Source: Schaalia dentiphila ATCC 17982 (GTDB lineage: Bacteria; Actinomycetota; Actinomycetes; Actinomycetales; Actinomycetaceae). From it: 64,000 nucleotides of DNA. The first letter of the stretch is position 1. Every line of letters begins with the position of its first letter. Position numbers and translations under genes: made by a program. The stretch is taken from the NCBI RefSeq assembly GCF_000154225.1, contig NZ_DS264586.1, forward strand, positions 526,527 to 590,526, written 5' to 3'. Positions 1 to 9,700 of the stretch are shown in pieces. The notes beneath the pieces are model-generated. The model did no database searches. It was not told the DNA's origin and was given only the letters and a program-made list of their open reading frames with translations.

Positions 1-189
1 AGTACGCACGGTCTCGCGCAGGCGAGCCACGTCGGCATCGGTGAAGGTCTCGTCGCCCACGCCCATGAGGGCCCAGGCGGCGGTGTGGGCGACGGCGGCG
101 CTGGCCGCGGGGTCTTCGTCGCCGATGATGGCGTCAGCCCTGGCGGCGTCAAGCATGGCGGGGCGTCGCGGCATCTTCGATTGGGCCAT
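1..189 (-). CDS. N-terminal part of an unrecognised protein (runs off the window)
   Basis: An open frame starts at ATG 189 on the minus strand and continues off the left edge, giving 63 residues. An AGGAGG Shine-Dalgarno lies about ten bases upstream, which fixes the start. The visible part begins MAQSKMPRRPAMLDAARADA, is Ala-rich and probably helical, and has no motif I can name. The gene is transcribed away from the tRNA-Lys next to it. Function unknown. Confidence 0.6.
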   Translation of the reverse strand, partial: MAQSKMPRRPAMLDAARADAIIGDEDPAASAAVAHTAAWALMGVGDETFTDADVARLRETVRT

Positions 190-220
190 GGGGACTACTT
201 CCTCCTACAATGGGGCTGCT

Positions 221-292
221 GGGCCTATAGCTCAATGGTAGAGCAGCGGACTTTTAATCCGTAGGTTGGGGGTTCGAGTCCCCCTGGGCCTA
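221..292 (+). tRNA. tRNA-Lys (anticodon TTT)
   Basis: A full cloverleaf can be drawn: acceptor GGGCCTA pairing with TGGGCCT, D-arm GCTC/GAGC, anticodon stem GCGGA/TCCGT around loop CTTTTAA (anticodon TTT), and a T-arm GGGGG-TTCGAGT-CCCCC. The 3' CCA is not encoded. Confidence 0.95.
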
Positions 293-361
293 CTGGTCGC
301 CTCGGGATTTTCCGGGGCGTTCACGCTATCTGCGGGCGCGCGCCCGCGCTGGAGGTGCAGC

Positions 362-2485
362 ATGGATCCTCGTCTTTCTCACGCGCATGGCGCCCTGGCG
401 GGCCTGGCTCTCGGAGACGCGCTGGGCATGCCGACGCAGGAGATGTCACCTGCGCAGATCCGCGCGGTGTACGGGCGCATCACCGGCCTCGTCGACGGCG
501 ACGCCTCCCAGCCCTACGCGCCGGGGATGCCGGCGGGGTCGGTCACGGACGACACGGAACAGGCGCTGCTGGTCGCGTCCCTCTTAATACGAGGCCAGGG
601 CTCGTCCTCGGGTCGCGTTTCCCTCAATGCGGTCGAGTTCGCCCACGCCCTGTTGGCCTGGGAGGATTCAATGATCGAGCGCGGGTCACTCGACCTGCTT
701 GGCCCCTCAACGAAGGCGGCACTCGAGCGCGTGCGCGCGGGCGAGGACCCGCTGACCGTAGGCGGCGAGGGCACCACAAACGGCGCGGCGATGCGCGTCA
801 CCCCGATCGGTATTGCGGTCTCGACGGAGGATCCGGAGGCCTTCGCCGAGGCCGTGTGGTCGTCGTGCCGGGTCACGCACGCGACGCGACAGGGCTTCCA
901 GTCGGCTGCCCTCGTGGCGGCAGCCGTATCCATGGGTATTGACGCGGCGCGCTCACCTTCCCTGGATCTGAGGGGCCTGCTGTGGAAGGCCGTCACCTAC
1001 GTCGATTCCCTCCCCGATCGCGGCGCGTGGACCCCAGACCCAGACGTCATCGCCGCGACGCGCAGGGCCATGCAGCTGGCCGTCAACCCCGCCTCATCAT
1101 CCCTGGAATGCCTCGTCAAACAGGTGGGAACATCCGTGGCCTCGGCGCACGCGATCCCCATGGCCTTCGCGCTGCTCGCGCGAGATCCCTCCCCGCAGGC
1201 TCTGATGGATGCCGCCAACATCGGCGGGGACACCGACACGATCGGCGCGATCGCGGGCGCGATCCTGGGCGCGGCCCTCGGCGTCGAGGTTCTCCCCACA
1301 GACAGCCTCTCGATGATCGAGGAGGTTTCCCACCTCGGCCTGTCCACCGTCGCCGGAGATCTCCTGGCGCTACGCGATCAGGCGATTGTCGGGCGCCCGG
1401 AGGACGCTGCAACGGATGCCTCTTCGGACGCCAGGCCCGAGGTTTCGCACGGCGTCGCGTCTCCGGAGGCGCCAGCCCCCACCTCGTCGCCAGCCTCCCC
1501 CGCGGGCCGGGTCGTCCTCATGGGGCAGATCCTCGTGGACCTCGCCGTGCGCGGCGAGGCCCTCCCCTCCCCCGGCGGCGACGTGTGGGCCATCGACGAG
1601 GGAATGCACGTGGGCGGCGGCTTCAACGCCCTCGTGGCGGCGCGGCGCATGGGTGTCGAGGCCGTCTCCCTCAGCCCTATCGGCGAGGGCCCCTACTCCT
1701 CGCTCATTCAGGCGGCACTCGCGCGCGAGGGGATCGTGGACCTCGGGCCTCGCGTCGTGGGCATTGACAACGGGTTCTGCATCGCGTTCACGGACCGCAC
1801 GGGCGAGCGCACCTTCATCTCCACAAAGGGTGCCGAGACGATGGCACCCGCGAGCGCATGGGCTGACTTCGTGCGCACGATGCACCCGGGCGACGTGCTC
1901 TACGTCGACGGCTACCTCATGGACCATCCCGCGAACCGCGAGGCCGCGGAGGCGGCGCTGCGCGCCCTCCCCGAGGGCGTACACGTCGTCTTGGATGTCT
2001 CCCCAGTCATCGGGATCCCGGGAGAGCTGCCCTCCGACGACGTCATCGTGTCGATGAACCGCAGGGAGGCTCAGGAGATCGTTCACCAGAGAGGCCATGC
2101 GAGCGTTCGCAACCGATGCGACCAGCCTTACGAAGTGGCTCAAGGGGTGCGCGCTGTGCTGGATCGCCCCGTTCTCGTGCGCGCAGGAGCCGAGGGCGCA
2201 TACTTTGTGCGCCCCGCCGGGACAGCGCCGAATGCCGGCAATGAGGATGCGGCCCACATCCCGACGCCTCAGGTCGAGGCGATCGATACGAACGGCGCAG
2301 GCGACGCACACTCCGGCACCCTGGCAGCCTCCCTCGCCCTGGGTATTCCCCTGGAGCGGGCTCTGCTCCTCGCCAATTGCGCGGGCGCGCTGTCGACGAC
2401 AGTCGTCGGCCCGGCCTCGTGCCCCACGCGCGAGGAGATCGAGGCCGCGGCGGACGCGCTGGAGACGAGCAACGACGAGGAGTGA
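362..2485 (+). CDS. ADP-ribosylglycohydrolase fused to a PfkB-family carbohydrate kinase
   Basis: The start at ATG 362 is chosen for the GGAGGTG ribosome binding site just upstream; the product is 707 aa. Residues 1-340 are an ADP-ribosylglycohydrolase domain with the metal-binding motifs of the family: GDALG near residue 18, TDDT at 62-65 and GGDTDT at 288-293. A Pro/Ala/Ser linker (about 345-383) leads to a PfkB/ribokinase-type kinase (about 384-700) with a GGGFN substrate loop near 418 and the signature DTNGAGD at 642-648, holding the catalytic Asp. By family, the first half removes ADP-ribose from proteins or small molecules and the second phosphorylates a sugar or nucleoside. The joint substrate is not evident; a salvage role is inference. 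Confidence 0.88.
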   Translation: MDPRLSHAHGALAGLALGDALGMPTQEMSPAQIRAVYGRITGLVDGDASQPYAPGMPAGSVTDDTEQALLVASLLIRGQGSSSGRVSLNAVEFAHALLAWEDSMIERGSLDLLGPSTKAALERVRAGEDPLTVGGEGTTNGAAMRVTPIGIAVSTEDPEAFAEAVWSSCRVTHATRQGFQSAALVAAAVSMGIDAARSPSLDLRGLLWKAVTYVDSLPDRGAWTPDPDVIAATRRAMQLAVNPASSSLECLVKQVGTSVASAHAIPMAFALLARDPSPQALMDAANIGGDTDTIGAIAGAILGAALGVEVLPTDSLSMIEEVSHLGLSTVAGDLLALRDQAIVGRPEDAATDASSDARPEVSHGVASPEAPAPTSSPASPAGRVVLMGQILVDLAVRGEALPSPGGDVWAIDEGMHVGGGFNALVAARRMGVEAVSLSPIGEGPYSSLIQAALAREGIVDLGPRVVGIDNGFCIAFTDRTGERTFISTKGAETMAPASAWADFVRTMHPGDVLYVDGYLMDHPANREAAEAALRALPEGVHVVLDVSPVIGIPGELPSDDVIVSMNRREAQEIVHQRGHASVRNRCDQPYEVAQGVRAVLDRPVLVRAGAEGAYFVRPAGTAPNAGNEDAAHIPTPQVEAIDTNGAGDAHSGTLAASLALGIPLERALLLANCAGALSTTVVGPASCPTREEIEAAADALETSNDEE

Positions 2486-2569
2486 GCGCGGTCGAGGTGT
2501 TCGCTGAGCGGGAGCACTGCACGCCTGCGCACATGTACGCACGTCAGCGCCCGCGGCGTGCGAGATGCG

Positions 2570-2581
2570 TTGAATATTCAA
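2570..2581. promoter_or_regulatory. 12-bp palindrome upstream of the MFS exporter
   Basis: TTGAATATTCAA is a perfect inverted repeat 44 bp upstream of the transporter start, in an otherwise GC-rich gap. It could be an operator, but no regulator gene is adjacent. Confidence 0.3.
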
Positions 2582-2624
2582 TCGAGTCGTCTATTTTGCG
2601 CCCCCGTGGGTGCACAATCACATC

Positions 2625-3869
2625 ATGACGAATCACGACACCCAGGACCGCGGCGGGATCGTCGGCGGGGCGCTCACGGTTGCCCTGCTGATCACGCTGG
2701 CCGTACAGAACGCCGTGCCCCCGATGGCGACCGACATGTACTCAGCCGCGTTCCCGCAGATCACGGCGGACCTGGCGACGAACTCGACGATGCTCGGGTT
2801 CACGCTCACAACCTTCTTCGTGGGCTACGCGTCCGGCCAGGTCCTGGGCGGCGCCATCTCGGACCAGATCGGCCGCCGCCGCCCCATCATCGCAGGCGGC
2901 ATCATCGCCCTCGTCGGCTCCATGATCTGCGTGTTCACGCCCAACATCTGGGTACTCCTCGTTGGCCGAGTCTTCCAAGGCCTCGGCGGCGGCGTCGCCT
3001 CCTCGGTGGCGCGCGCGATCCTCGTCGACGTCGCGCACGGCAAGACGCTGGCTCGCGCGATGAGCCTCCTCCAGGCGATCGTGGGCTTCGCGCCGATGCT
3101 CGCCCCTGTCCTCGGCGCGTTCATCATCACGCACGCGACGTGGAGGGTCGTCTTCTGGGCGCTCGCCGGCTTCACGCTGCTCATGGCGGCCCTCGCGTGG
3201 TTCGTCGTGCCCGAGTCCCTGCCCGAGGAGCGCCGCCACCCCGGCGGTATCCCCCGGTTCTTCTCCGGCCTCGTTCAGGTCGTGCGCATCCGCCCCTTCG
3301 TGGGCTTCATGCTGACCAACGCCTTCTCGAGCTTCTGCATGTTCGGCTACATCTCGAACGCCACGTACGTGCTGCAGGGACCGCTGGGCCTGTCCCCCAT
3401 GGCTTTCGCGTGGGTGTTCGCGTTTAATGCGCTGCTGTCGACGGGCTTCGCGCTGGTCAACGTGCGCCTGATCTCGCACTTCACGCCGCGCACGCTCATC
3501 ATCACGGGCCTCACGATCGCCGCGACCGGCGTGGTGACACTCGCGATCTCGACGTTCGTCCTTGACCTACCGCTGATCCTCACGTGCGTGGGCTTCGCCC
3601 TCATCATGACGGCGACCGCGTTCATTTTCGGTAACTCGGGCGCGCAAGCCATGAGTGAGGCGCGCGAGCACGCAGGCACGGCCTCATCCGTCATGGGCGT
3701 GTTCCAGTCGATCGCGAACGGCATCGCCGCTCCCCTGGCGACCTCGGGCGGCGACAGCGCCGTGCCGATGGTGCTCGTCATGATCGTCGGCTCGGTGGGC
3801 GCGTGGTTCGCGTTCTGGGTGATCGCCCGCGGTGGCAAGCACACGCCTCGCCACCTCAGCCTCGACTGA
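2625..3869 (+). CDS. MFS drug-resistance transporter, Bcr/CflA type
   Basis: The 414-aa protein is strongly hydrophobic with about 12 membrane segments. The N-terminal half has the Bcr/CflA hallmark ATDMYSAAFPQI after the first helix, and the MFS loop 2-3 motif as GGAISDQIGRRRP. This family exports drugs such as bicyclomycin or chloramphenicol, or sulfonamide-like compounds, by proton antiport; the actual substrate cannot be read. I chose ATG 2625 over ATG 2610 because CACAAT (2613-2618) sits exactly 6 nt before it, the spacing of a leaderless promoter, and neither start has a Shine-Dalgarno. The gene stands alone and is convergent with the next gene. Confidence 0.85.
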   Translation: MTNHDTQDRGGIVGGALTVALLITLAVQNAVPPMATDMYSAAFPQITADLATNSTMLGFTLTTFFVGYASGQVLGGAISDQIGRRRPIIAGGIIALVGSMICVFTPNIWVLLVGRVFQGLGGGVASSVARAILVDVAHGKTLARAMSLLQAIVGFAPMLAPVLGAFIITHATWRVVFWALAGFTLLMAALAWFVVPESLPEERRHPGGIPRFFSGLVQVVRIRPFVGFMLTNAFSSFCMFGYISNATYVLQGPLGLSPMAFAWVFAFNALLSTGFALVNVRLISHFTPRTLIITGLTIAATGVVTLAISTFVLDLPLILTCVGFALIMTATAFIFGNSGAQAMSEAREHAGTASSVMGVFQSIANGIAAPLATSGGDSAVPMVLVMIVGSVGAWFAFWVIARGGKHTPRHLSLD

Positions 3870-3933
3870 GGGGCTTCAACACCCCCGGACAAAACCCATA
3901 GGAACCCCTCGAAAGGCCGACGCGCCCGGCTGT

Positions 3934-4116
3934 TGTTACAAACGTCGTCAATCCGCAGCATTTTCAACGCGTCTCCGACCCCGCATGTTACAAACGTCGT
4001 CAATCCGCAGGCTAAAACGCCAGAAAAAGCCGATTTCGGGCTTGGATTGACGACGTTTGTAACAAGGAGCGCTAAACCCCCTTGAAAAACGGGGTGGTTT
4101 GACGACGTTTGTAACA
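3934..4116. repeat. Four-copy 18-bp repeat in exact dyad symmetry
   Basis: TGTTACAAACGTCGTCAA occurs at 3934-3951 and 3986-4003, and its reverse complement at 4047-4064 and 4099-4116. Both outer gaps are 52 bp start-to-start and the whole set is symmetric about position 4025. The inner pair extends to about 21 bp of complementarity. It fills the 370-bp gap between two convergent transporter genes, where I see no gene. Confidence 0.9.
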
Positions 4117-4239
4117 TCGCAACGTGCGCGCATCCGACCGCCGGCACATCGGCAGGCGTCAGGCCGCACTGATGCGCACCTGAGGGATGGCGCGGACACA
4201 CCGGCACAGAAAACCGGGAAAGTGCCCCGCCGAAAACCC

Positions 4240-5100
4240 TTAATCGCGCGAGGCCAGCCAGACCGCGACCGACACCAGGACCAGACCGATCAGCTCGAAG
4301 ACGCCGGGAATCTGACGGAGCATGACGGCCCCGACCAGGGCGGAGGTGGCCGGCAGGATCGCGGCAAACAGCGCGAAGGTCGACGCCGCCAGGCGCCGCA
4401 TCGCGAGCGCCTCGAAGGTGTAGGGAATCGCGGTGGACAGGAGGCCCACCCCGACGACGATGGCGACCAGCTTCCACGAGGCTAGGGGTGCCATCGCGCC
4501 CGGCCCGAGGATGGGCGCGAAAAACAGGGTGCCCCACGCGCATCCGAGCGCCAGGTTCGTGACCCCGTCGCGCGTGGTCGAGGCCTTCTGCCCGACGACG
4601 ATGTAAGCCGACCAGGCGAGGGCCGCAAGGAGAATCCAGGCGACGCCTACGCGCACGCTCGGCACGCTGAGGTCGAGGGCGAGCCCGCCGATGCACGCCA
4701 CCCCCGCGAACGCGAGGACAGCGGCAATGCGCGGCCGCCAGCCACGGCCTCGTATGACGGCGACGGCAACCGGGCCGATGAACTCGATAGACACGGCGGT
4801 CCCCAGAGGGATCCGCGCGATCGACTCGTAGAACGAGGAGTTCATCGTCAGGATGATGACGCCAAAGAGCGCGGAAATAGCCAGGTCGGAGCGCGTGAGG
4901 CCGCCGCGCCACGGGCGCTTCCAGGCGAGGAGAACGATCGCGCCGGTCAGGACGCGCCACCAGGCGACGGAGGCGGGTTCGACGGACGCGAAGGCAATAA
5001 CCGCGAGAGCCGCGCCCACGTACTGGATGAGGCCGGAGCCGACGATGTAGAGCTGGGGCGGGATGCGGTCGGTGAAGGGGCGCTGCGCGGGCGCGTTCAC
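4240..5100 (-). CDS. EamA/DMT-family transporter
   Basis: The 286-aa product is almost wholly hydrophobic with about ten membrane helices in two repeated halves, as in EamA (drug/metabolite transporter) permeases; [14 protein letters not shown] marks a cytoplasmic loop and the C-terminal half carries the [18 protein letters not shown] signature. The start is GTG 5100, which overlaps the msrB stop as GTGA; upstream in-frame codons lie inside msrB and are not used. The overlap implies translational coupling with msrB. Substrate unknown; such proteins export amino acids or metabolites. Confidence 0.85.
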   Translation of the reverse strand: MNAPAQRPFTDRIPPQLYIVGSGLIQYVGAALAVIAFASVEPASVAWWRVLTGAIVLLAWKRPWRGGLTRSDLAISALFGVIILTMNSSFYESIARIPLGTAVSIEFIGPVAVAVIRGRGWRPRIAAVLAFAGVACIGGLALDLSVPSVRVGVAWILLAALAWSAYIVVGQKASTTRDGVTNLALGCAWGTLFFAPILGPGAMAPLASWKLVAIVVGVGLLSTAIPYTFEALAMRRLAASTFALFAAILPATSALVGAVMLRQIPGVFELIGLVLVSVAVWLASRD

Positions 5101-5501
5101 TGGGCGGGCGCGAAGGTGAGGGCCGCCGAGTTCATGCAGTAGCGCATGCCGGTGGGCTGGTCGGGCGCGTCGGGGAAGACGTGGCCGAGGTGGGAGTCGC
5201 AGGTCGCGCAGCGCACCTCGGTACGGATCATGCCGTGGCTGGTGTCGACGCTCTCGACGGTCGCGCCGTCGTGGGCCTGGAAGAAGGAGGGCCACCCGCA
5301 GGAGGAGTCAAATTTCGCGTCGGAGTCGAAGAGCTTGGATCCGCAGGCCGCGCACGAGTAGGTGCCGACGCGCGCCTCGTCGAGGAGCTCACCGGTGAAG
5401 GGGCGCTCGGTGCCGGCTTCGCGCAGCACGTGGTAGCGCATAGGGCTCAGGAGTTTCTTCCACTCGGCGTCGGTGCGGGCAGCGGGATCAGTAGCGTTCA
5501 T
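5097..5501 (-). CDS. msrB: Peptide-methionine (R)-S-oxide reductase
   Basis: This 134-aa protein reduces methionine-R-sulfoxide in oxidised proteins using thioredoxin. The fold is complete: two zinc CXXC pairs (CAAC and CATC), the SSCGWPSF block and the catalytic cysteine in RYCMNSAAL near the C-terminus. I start at ATG 5501, because GACAAT stands exactly 6 nt upstream (a leaderless-type promoter) and the longer in-frame extension is Arg-rich and lacks family similarity. It is coupled to the following EamA transporter. Confidence 0.95.
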   Translation of the reverse strand: MNATDPAARTDAEWKKLLSPMRYHVLREAGTERPFTGELLDEARVGTYSCAACGSKLFDSDAKFDSSCGWPSFFQAHDGATVESVDTSHGMIRTEVRCATCDSHLGHVFPDAPDQPTGMRYCMNSAALTFAPAQ

Positions 5502-5582
5502 GGTTCTATTGTCCCGCGCCGCCCGCGCCCTCGCACGCGTGCGGCCGCTTTCCTTGCGCACCTCGATCGACGAGGCGGGGGC

Positions 5583-6599
5583 TCAGTCCGCGGCCACCGC
5601 TCCGGACCCGCGCTTGCCGAAGAGGCGCCGCGGAACGATCGTCACGCTCGACATGGTCCAGAGCGCGCCGGTGAAGAGCGCGAGACCGAGGAGGTCAAGG
5701 AGGCTCGGAACCTGTCCGAGCACGATGCCACCGACAACCATCGCAACTGCGGGGTAGAAGGCGTTGTAGCGGGCTGCAGTTCGCGTATATGCCCCTTGAT
5801 CGCCGACGCGAAGCAGCACGGCGGGAATGATGAACATCAGGAGGCTTACCGCAACGATGACCGCGATAAAAGACCCGGTCAGGGCGGGCATTACACCGGA
5901 GACGGCGTCCCACACACCAAATCCCGCGGCGGCGATCGTGAGTCCCACCCCGCGGATCGTGCCGCGGTCGTAGCCGAGGCGCGGTACGGCAGCCTGCACC
6001 GCCGTTAGGAGCAACAGGGAGAGACCAGCAAAGATACTCGCCATCATGCTCGCCTGCTGCACATTGCCGTTAACGGTGCTCGGGGGTGCCTGGCTCACGA
6101 ACGCGACCAGCCCCGCCAGGGCGAGAGCCAAGCTGAGGAAGCGAAGCTTCCCCCGCCCGTGGACCACACCAACAGGAATGATGATGGTCATCAAGAACAC
6201 CGCAACGGTACCTACGAGCAGATGGTTCATCGCCGAGAAGACGAGGCTGGCGTAGCCGACTTCCAGGAGCCCAACGAGCGCGGCAATGCCCAGCCCACGC
6301 AGGTCGAGGCGCTGACGCCAGGGCCGTTTCCATACGAGGAGGACGATCGCCGCAGGGACCAGGATCATCCACGCAATGGTGATGGGAGTTGCGACACCCA
6401 GGATCGTTCCGGCCAGAGCAATACCGATGATCGGAAGAACGAGCCTGGCAGCGAGGGCAGCATGGTCGGCACCGACAACGCGCCCTCCAGGAGAATCCTG
6501 CGGGTCGAGGGCGGCCTGGTAGCCAGGCACAGTCTGTGCGTCAAGCGCAGCCTGCGGGCCCGGCGTCTCGCTGTGGACGGTGGGATCAGGAGCGGTCAT
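5583..6599 (-). CDS. Multi-pass membrane protein, EamA/DMT-like
   Basis: The 338-aa protein has a polar N-terminal stretch of about 60 residues and then roughly ten hydrophobic helices. It shares the WKRPWR(Q/G) loop with the transporter at 4240-5100, so the two are probably distant paralogues of the EamA superfamily. The start is ATG 6599, with GACAAT exactly 6 nt before it; the surrounding sequence is very similar to that before msrB, so the two genes appear to share a duplicated promoter. The stop codon overlaps a one-mismatch copy of the GACGAGGCCGGGGC repeat (5569-5582). Substrate unknown. Confidence 0.7.
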   Translation of the reverse strand: MTAPDPTVHSETPGPQAALDAQTVPGYQAALDPQDSPGGRVVGADHAALAARLVLPIIGIALAGTILGVATPITIAWMILVPAAIVLLVWKRPWRQRLDLRGLGIAALVGLLEVGYASLVFSAMNHLLVGTVAVFLMTIIIPVGVVHGRGKLRFLSLALALAGLVAFVSQAPPSTVNGNVQQASMMASIFAGLSLLLLTAVQAAVPRLGYDRGTIRGVGLTIAAAGFGVWDAVSGVMPALTGSFIAVIVAVSLLMFIIPAVLLRVGDQGAYTRTAARYNAFYPAVAMVVGGIVLGQVPSLLDLLGLALFTGALWTMSSVTIVPRRLFGKRGSGAVAAD

Positions 6600-6682
6600 G
6601 CCTCTATTGTCACGGACCGCCCGCGCCCACGCACATATGTGCACGGGCCCGGGCGGTCCGTTTTCCTCGCGCTGGCCTCATT

Positions 6683-6696
6683 GACGAGGCCGGGGC
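6683..6696 (+). repeat. GACGAGGCCGGGGC dispersed repeat (intergenic copy)
   Basis: An exact copy of a 14-mer found eight times on the plus strand of this window. It is preceded by GGCCTC, which can pair with its GAGGCC. Confidence 0.85.
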
Positions 6697-6713
6697 CCGT
6701 TCACCTATCCCCA

Positions 6714-9700
6714 TCACTCATTGGTGGAGGGCCCTGCGTTGGAGGTCTTCTTTGCTGCTGCCTTCTTGGGAGCCGCCTTCTTGGCGGCACCCTTCTTGGC
6801 GACGGGCTTCTTCGAGGTGGCCTTCTTCGTGGGAGCCTTCTTCGCGCCGGCCTTGGTGGAGGCTGTCTTCTTGGCGGGCTCCTTCTTCGTCGGGGCTTCC
6901 TCTTCCGCCGCAGAGACGTCTGTCGCGGCGGCCTCCGCAGCCTTCGCGGCCTCAGAAGCCGGCTCGGCGATGGCCGCAGCGGGCATCACGAGGGTCTCGT
7001 CCAAGGGCTCGTCGACCGAGGGCAGGACCTGCGTGGCGTCCGAGTCGAGCGCGCCAGCCTCTGCTGCCTCCACGGGATCCATGACGGCGGTCTCGTCGGC
7101 AGTGGGTTCGTCGGCGGCGTCCTTCTCCGCAGCCTTGGCCTCGCGCGCCTCAACCTCGGGGGCCACGTCCTCCGCGGGCTCGCTCTCGGGCGCCGCGGCA
7201 TCGTCGAACGTGGCCTTTTCGACCACCGCAGACTCGGCGTTCTCGGGCTTGGGTTCCCGGGGCTCGACGGCCGGGATCTGGCCGGTGACGGCGCGCAGGA
7301 CGTCAGCCTCGGCGCCGGTGTGGGCGACGGCGGGGAAGAAGTCCATGATGGACACGCGCGCGTGCTTCACCGTGGGCGTGGGGCGGGTTTCCGCGTCGAG
7401 GCGGGCCTCTTCGGCGACCGCGTACCAGCCGGGGTGGACGGCGGGCTCGTCGGCCTCGTCCTCGGGCGCGCGCGATGCGGCCATCTCGGCGGGGGTCGGC
7501 GCGGGCGGCGGCACGAGCGCCGGCGCGATCGCCTGGACTGTGTCGGTCATGACGGGTCGGCCCGTGCGCACGGGCGGGGGCACCTGCACGGGATGTTTCA
7601 CGGATGTTTCACGCGCGGGGATCGGCGTGGTCTCCTGCTCGTCCGGGGACAGTTCGACGTCCGACGAGGCCTGGACCTCCTCCTCGTCGCCCGTTTCCTC
7701 GGGTGCGTCGGGGGCGGGTGCGCCCTCAGGTTCAGCGTCCTCGACGGGGGCGCTGCCCTCCTGCGAATCGGCGGCGCGCGAGACGCCGGAATCGGCGGAT
7801 GCGCCAGCATCGGTGGCCGCGTCGGCGGGGGCCTCACCCTGCGCGGGGGCAGCTTGCACGTCGGCGGCCTGTTCCTCAGCGGAAGCGCCATCGGCGTACT
7901 GCGCGTCGGCCTCACGCTTTACGCCCTCGGTCTGGTCATCAGCGATGTCGGATCCAGCGGCAGCAGATTCAGGCTGCTTGTCGACGGAATCGTCTGGCGC
8001 AGAATCGGCCGCAATGGCACCCTCGGGCGCCGCGACAGAGTCAGCCGCGACCTCCTTCACGGTCGCATCGTCCGCGCGCTCGGCGACGACACCCGCAACC
8101 TCCGCAGAATCGGCGGCCGCATAATTAGCGGCCACATCCTGAGCAGCCTCGGGCTCCTCGTTGTCGGGCGCCTCATTGCCAGCAACCACCGGCTCAACGC
8201 CGACGGCCGCCAGGGCAAGGGTTGCCGCGGGGTCGAGGGCCTCGGCTTCGCGGCGCTTGTGGGCTTCGCGGCGCTCCTGGGCGCGGCGGGCCTCGGCCTC
8301 TCGCTCGGCGTAGACCTCTTCACCCGGGCCCGTGAGGGCGGCGGCGCGTTCCTCGGCCTCGGCGGAGCCTGAGAAGAAGCGTTCGCCTCGGCCGATGGAG
8401 GTCGTGGTGAGGGTCTGAGTGAGCTGCGGGTTCGCGTTGCCGGCGGCCTCGATGATCTTGCGGAGCGCGCTCTTGGAGATCACCTGGGTTTCGTCGCGGG
8501 AGGCGCTGGGGCCACCCTCGGCGAGTTCGCGCTGGCGGTCGGCCATGGCGCGGCGGCGGGCGCGCTTGGCCTTGCGGCGGGCGGCGACCATGCGCGCGGC
8601 GTGGGCGGGGTCCTTGGGGGCGGCAGCCGTGGCGGCGGACGCGGAGATCGCGGAGGCGGCGCCACCTGTCGCGGCGCCGGACTGCTCGCCGGCCGACTCG
8701 GGCGTACCCGCGTGGGAAGCCGACGTGCCCGTGGCGGCCACGGCCTCGTTCGTGCCGGAGATCCCGGCGAGCTCGGCGGCCAGGCGCGCGATGCGTTCGC
8801 GACTCATGTCCTGCTCGACGGTGACGGTCTGGCGCGGCTCGATGCGCTGGGCGGGGCGCGCCCACGGCTCTTCGGTGACGATCCACGAGATGAGCTGCTC
8901 GCGCATGTAGGCGCGTAGGTCGGAGAGGTGACCGGAGTTCTTCGCGGAGACGAGGACGCGCACGGTGACCGTGTACTCGTCGGAGTCCGTGATCTGCACG
9001 CCCCACGTACGACCGTCCCATAGGTCGGTGGCGGTCAGGAGCTGCTCGACCTTGGCGCGGATGAGGGTCATGGGCGCGGACCAGTCGAGCTTGAGCTCGA
9101 CGGTGCCGAGCTGGGCGGCGGCGCGGCGCGTCCAGTTCTCGAAGGGCGTCTGCGTGAAGTAGCGCGACGGGATGATGAGGCGGCGTTCGTCCCAGATGCG
9201 CACGACCACGTAGGAGAGCGTGATTTCCTCGACGGAGCCGGTTTCCTTCTTCTCGCCGGCGACGACGACGTCGCCCACGCGGATCGCATCGGTGAAGGCT
9301 AGCTGCAGGCCAGCGAACACGTTGCCGAGGGTCTGCTGGGCGGCGAGACCGAAGATCACCGAGATCACGCCGGCGGAGGCCAGGACGGTGGTCATGGCGT
9401 GGCGGGCGACCTCGAAGGTGCTGATGATGGCGACCACGCCCACGACGACGACGATCGACTGGGTGAGGCGGCGCAGCACCTGGGCCTGGGTCTCGAAGCG
9501 GCGCGAGCGTCCCTGGTCAGAATCCTGGCGGGCCTCGGCGGCGTCCTCGAAGACCCACGCGGCGGCATACGCCATCCAGGTCAGGCAGGCGAGGGCGACG
9601 ATGAGCAGCACGTGCATGAGGAACGTCGTGATCGACGTGCCGTTCCAGTCGGACAGGTGGGGGTTGACCAGGGCGATGCCGAGTCCCGCCCACGCTCCCC

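Noticed and set aside
1370..2581. A 403-codon minus-strand frame over the kinase half of the fusion gene
   Set aside because: It has no homology pattern and lies wholly within a better supported gene.
6159..8372. A 737-codon plus-strand frame rich in Gly, Arg and Leu
   Set aside because: It is antisense to the MscS tail and has no motif; GC-rich third positions keep such frames open.
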